Source: an uncultured Campylobacter sp. (GTDB lineage Bacteria; Campylobacterota; Campylobacteria; Campylobacterales; Campylobacteraceae). Taken from it: 7,240 bases of DNA. Of the stretch, positions 5,937 through 7,240 are shown piece by piece. The DNA lies in NCBI RefSeq assembly GCF_937997405.1, contig NZ_CALKTL010000169.1:1-7240 (forward strand). Reading direction: 5' to 3'. A program made the translations under genes and the position numbers. Below the pieces are notes generated by a model. It did not search any database. It worked only from the letters and a program-made list of their open reading frames with translations, and was not told where the DNA came from. Every line of letters begins with the position of its first letter. The first letter of the stretch is position 1.

Positions 5937-5970
5937 CGCAGAATTTTCCGTGCGTAAAATTGTCGCTGCG
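5937..5970. repeat. Imperfect hairpin in the pgi-VOC spacer
   Basis: Left arm CGCAGAATTTT (5937-5947) can pair with AAAATT (5956-5961) and, across a four-base bulge GTCG, with CTGCG (5966-5970). The 8-base loop is CCGTGCGT. No T run follows, so it is not a standard terminator. Confidence 0.4.
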
Positions 5971-5995
5971 AAATTTTGATTTCGCGCTACGAGCA

Positions 5996-6035
5996 TTTGG
6001 AATTTTGTCACAAAATTTCGCGGTAAAATTCCAAA
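5996..6035. repeat. Inverted repeat with an internal palindrome, upstream of the VOC gene
   Basis: TTTGGAATTTT (5996-6006) and AAAATTCCAAA (6025-6035) are perfect 11-base reverse complements around an 18-base loop. A competing near-perfect palindrome overlaps the left arm: AATTTTGT (6001-6008), one C, ACAAAATT (6010-6017). The two structures cannot form together. The element ends 54 bases before the VOC ATG. It may be an operator, a transcript-end hairpin for pgi (no T run follows), or word bias. Confidence 0.5.
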
Positions 6036-6078
6036 ATTACACCGCGAGGCGTAAAAATTTTGCGATTTGTGAGCGCGC

Positions 6079-6084
6079 AAGGAG
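6079..6084 (+). promoter_or_regulatory. Ribosome binding site deciding the VOC gene start
   Basis: AAGGAG followed by the five-base spacer ATGAG and then ATG at 6090. The ATG at 6085 is out of frame. This site lies inside the longer frame that starts at 6060, so the shorter protein is preferred. Confidence 0.8.
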
Positions 6085-6089
6085 ATGAG

Positions 6090-6482
6090 ATGAAAATCAC
6101 GAAGATCGATCACTTCGTCCTAGTTACGGAAGATCTGCAAAAATGTGTGGAATTTTACGAAGGGATTTTGGGCTTAGAGCATGTTTGCGAGAGCGGCAAA
6201 CACAGCCTGCGTTTCGGCTCTTCAAAGATCAATATCCACACTCGCGCGGGCGAGTTTGCGCCGTTTGCAGCGCGTCCTAGCGTAGGCTCGGCGGATTTTT
6301 GCCTCATCTGCGAAGATCAAAGCACACAGCAGCTCAAAACGGAGCTTGAAAGCAAAGGAGCGCAAATAGAGCTTGGCGTCGTGCCTCGAATGGGCGCGCG
6401 CGGCGCTATGCAAAGTATCTATCTGCACGATCCTGACGGCAATCTCGTAGAGCTCGGCGTATATGAAAGCGGCGATGATTAG
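6090..6482 (+). CDS. VOC superfamily protein (glyoxalase / bleomycin-resistance fold)
   Basis: The 130-residue cytosolic protein has the vicinal-oxygen-chelate fold as two beta-alpha-beta-beta-beta halves: KIDHFVLVTEDLQKCVEFYE (5-24), then LRFGSSKINIHTR (40-52), GSADFCLICED (66-76), and the closing YLHDPDGNLVELGVY (111-125). The likely metal ligands are H8 and E121, with H50 near the site; the position where many VOC enzymes have His at the start of the second half carries SADF here, so the full metal set is not clear. The layout matches a widespread subgroup often labelled 'VOC family virulence protein' or 'glyoxalase-like', whose substrate is unknown. It should not be called glyoxalase I on this evidence. 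The start is set by AAGGAG at 6079 and by the conserved N-terminal KITKIDHFVL. It appears to stand alone between pgi and a convergent AT-rich gene. Confidence 0.9.
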   Translation: MKITKIDHFVLVTEDLQKCVEFYEGILGLEHVCESGKHSLRFGSSKINIHTRAGEFAPFAARPSVGSADFCLICEDQSTQQLKTELESKGAQIELGVVPRMGARGAMQSIYLHDPDGNLVELGVYESGDD

Positions 6483-6518
6483 TGCGTAAATTTTGAGATA
6501 AAATTTCAAGCGGAACGT

Positions 6519-6545
6519 TAGAATTTAAAAATTTTTTAAATTCTA
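6519..6545. terminator. Perfect 27-base AT-rich palindrome, candidate bidirectional terminator
   Basis: TAGAATTTAAAAA (6519-6531), one T, then TTTTTAAATTCTA (6533-6545): 13-base arms that match perfectly. It lies between two convergent genes, 37 bases after the VOC stop. TTTTT follows at 6546-6550, giving a terminator-like tail on the plus strand. The stem holds only one GC pair and the loop would have to open from the A/T centre, so as an RNA hairpin it is weak; a protein-binding site is an alternative. Confidence 0.5.
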
Positions 6546-6643
6546 TTTTTCATTAAAGATCGATATTCTGCGGATTAAATTATTTATCCCTCGACATGCT
6601 AATTATGTGCCGTTTATATATTTTTAAACCTTATCTTTTGTTT

Positions 6644-7204
6644 TTAGAATTTCATAAATTTGTTCATTTTATTCACTATTATTTTTGCAATATCATAAGG
6701 CGGTTTCCAAAATAAATATCCCTCTGTAATATCTATATTTAGCGTATCCAAGAAATATTTTTGCAGCTCGCCAAACTCCTTTTTATTATTGATCGTAAAT
6801 ACTTCGGAATCGGAGCCATTGCATATCAATAATTTATCACAAAGCAAGAACCTAACGGTTTTCTCAAATAGAATATAGTAGATAAATTTAATAATGGGCA
6901 TCAGCAATAAGCCCATAATTATAAAAATAAACATATAAAATTTAAAGTTGTATAATGCCACGACGATCATTATAAATAAAACTAAAACACAAAATTTAAT
7001 TTTCACATCAAATGGCGCAAAATTCGGAATTATATAAGCATATCTGTAAACGGAGATGTTGTTTAGAGCTATCTCTTTTTCGCATCTAGTTTTATTTTTA
7101 AATTCTATTTTGTCCTTCATAAAGGTTATCGTTTTTTTGCTATTTATAAAGCTCGCCGCGTATATAAAGAAAAAGGCAATGCCATAACCTAATAATATTT
7201 TCAT
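6644..7204 (-). CDS. Unrecognised AT-rich membrane protein with three predicted helices
   Basis: I do not recognise the family. The 186-residue protein has hydrophobic helices at about 3-20, 69-86 and 89-112. Between helix 1 and 2 is a polar segment (KKTITFMKDKIEFKNKTRCE, 23-42), and after helix 3 a soluble tail of about 70 residues containing VFTINNKKEFGELQKYFLD (135-153). Short strands followed by a 'N-K-K-E-F' helix recall the end of bacterial PH-like domains in membrane proteins, but this is a weak impression. The tail ends in a Lys-rich helix (IIVNKMNKFMKF). The ATG at 7204 has a weak ribosome site (AGG, six bases before). Base use is very unlike its neighbours: 15 of 60 bases in 6661-6720 and 13 of 60 in 6901-6960 are G or C, against 39 of 60 in 6241-6300 within the VOC gene. 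This suggests recent acquisition or a different genomic segment. No mobile-element gene is visible beside it. Confidence 0.75.
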   Translation of the reverse strand: MKILLGYGIAFFFIYAASFINSKKTITFMKDKIEFKNKTRCEKEIALNNISVYRYAYIIPNFAPFDVKIKFCVLVLFIMIVVALYNFKFYMFIFIIMGLLLMPIIKFIYYILFEKTVRFLLCDKLLICNGSDSEVFTINNKKEFGELQKYFLDTLNIDITEGYLFWKPPYDIAKIIVNKMNKFMKF

Positions 7205-7240
7205 ATAAAACCTAAATTTATACTCACTGCTAAAATGATA

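Noticed and set aside
6001..6017. The palindrome AATTTTGT-C-ACAAAATT as a Fur box
   Set aside because: It lacks the GATAAT-type repeat pattern of Fur sites; naming a regulator from this sequence would be guesswork.
6060..6089. Longer VOC protein from ATG 6060
   Set aside because: No ribosome site precedes it, while AAGGAG lies at the right distance from ATG 6090, where the conserved strand begins.
6222..6509. Minus-strand open frame opposite the VOC gene, and shadows at 4634-4828, 4813-5046 and 5916-6113
   Set aside because: They are antisense to well-supported genes or consist of AT-word spacer sequence, with no start signals or domain content.

Overview
The window looks like chromosomal DNA of a member of the Campylobacterota, most likely a Campylobacter species with moderately high GC (the oral or human-associated group, e.g. 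the C. gracilis / C. showae / C. rectus range; species is inference). The grounds are the very frequent AAATTT / AAATTTTAAAATTT words in and between genes, short AT-rich promoters with a clear TATAAT and little visible -35, AAGGAG ribosome sites, and a galU-pgi gene pair, which I recall as adjacent in C. jejuni too.

Layout. Left block, all on the minus strand (reading right to left): a HIT-family nucleotide hydrolase/transferase gene (1495-1124), a 4-base ATGA overlap into a membrane-anchored double-Cache sensor protein that has no output domain (1127-309), then, after a 140-base spacer, the first 56 codons of an unrecognised membrane-anchored protein that runs off the left edge (168-1). Facing away from this block is a monocistronic MFS transporter (1657-2865, plus). 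A 221-base AT-rich spacer with near-identical direct repeats separates it from a YigZ/IMPACT-family gene (3695-3087, minus) with a TTG start.

Middle block, plus strand: galU (3766-4602) and pgi (4589-5851), overlapping by 14 bases. yigZ and galU are divergent, and their -10 elements coincide in one 8-base palindrome (ATTATAAT, 3728-3735), so a single symmetrical element may fire both ways. Pgi interconverts fructose-6-P and glucose-6-P; GalU makes UDP-glucose from glucose-1-P. Together (with a phosphoglucomutase encoded elsewhere) they carry carbon from gluconeogenesis to surface-sugar precursors.

Right block: a 238-base spacer rich in inverted repeats, a VOC (glyoxalase-like) gene (6090-6482, plus), a perfect AT-rich palindrome at 6519-6545 that may act as a two-way terminator, and a convergent, very AT-rich gene for an unrecognised three-helix membrane protein (7204-6644, minus). 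The last gene differs sharply in base composition from everything else and is the best candidate for acquired DNA.

Most of the window is ordinary housekeeping sequence. I see no CRISPR array, tRNA, rRNA, transposase or phage gene, and no convincing new multi-gene system. The points most worth checking are the palindromic shared promoter, the output-less Cache sensor coupled to a HIT protein with a Gln in its triad, the palindrome at the composition boundary, and the AT-rich membrane protein.
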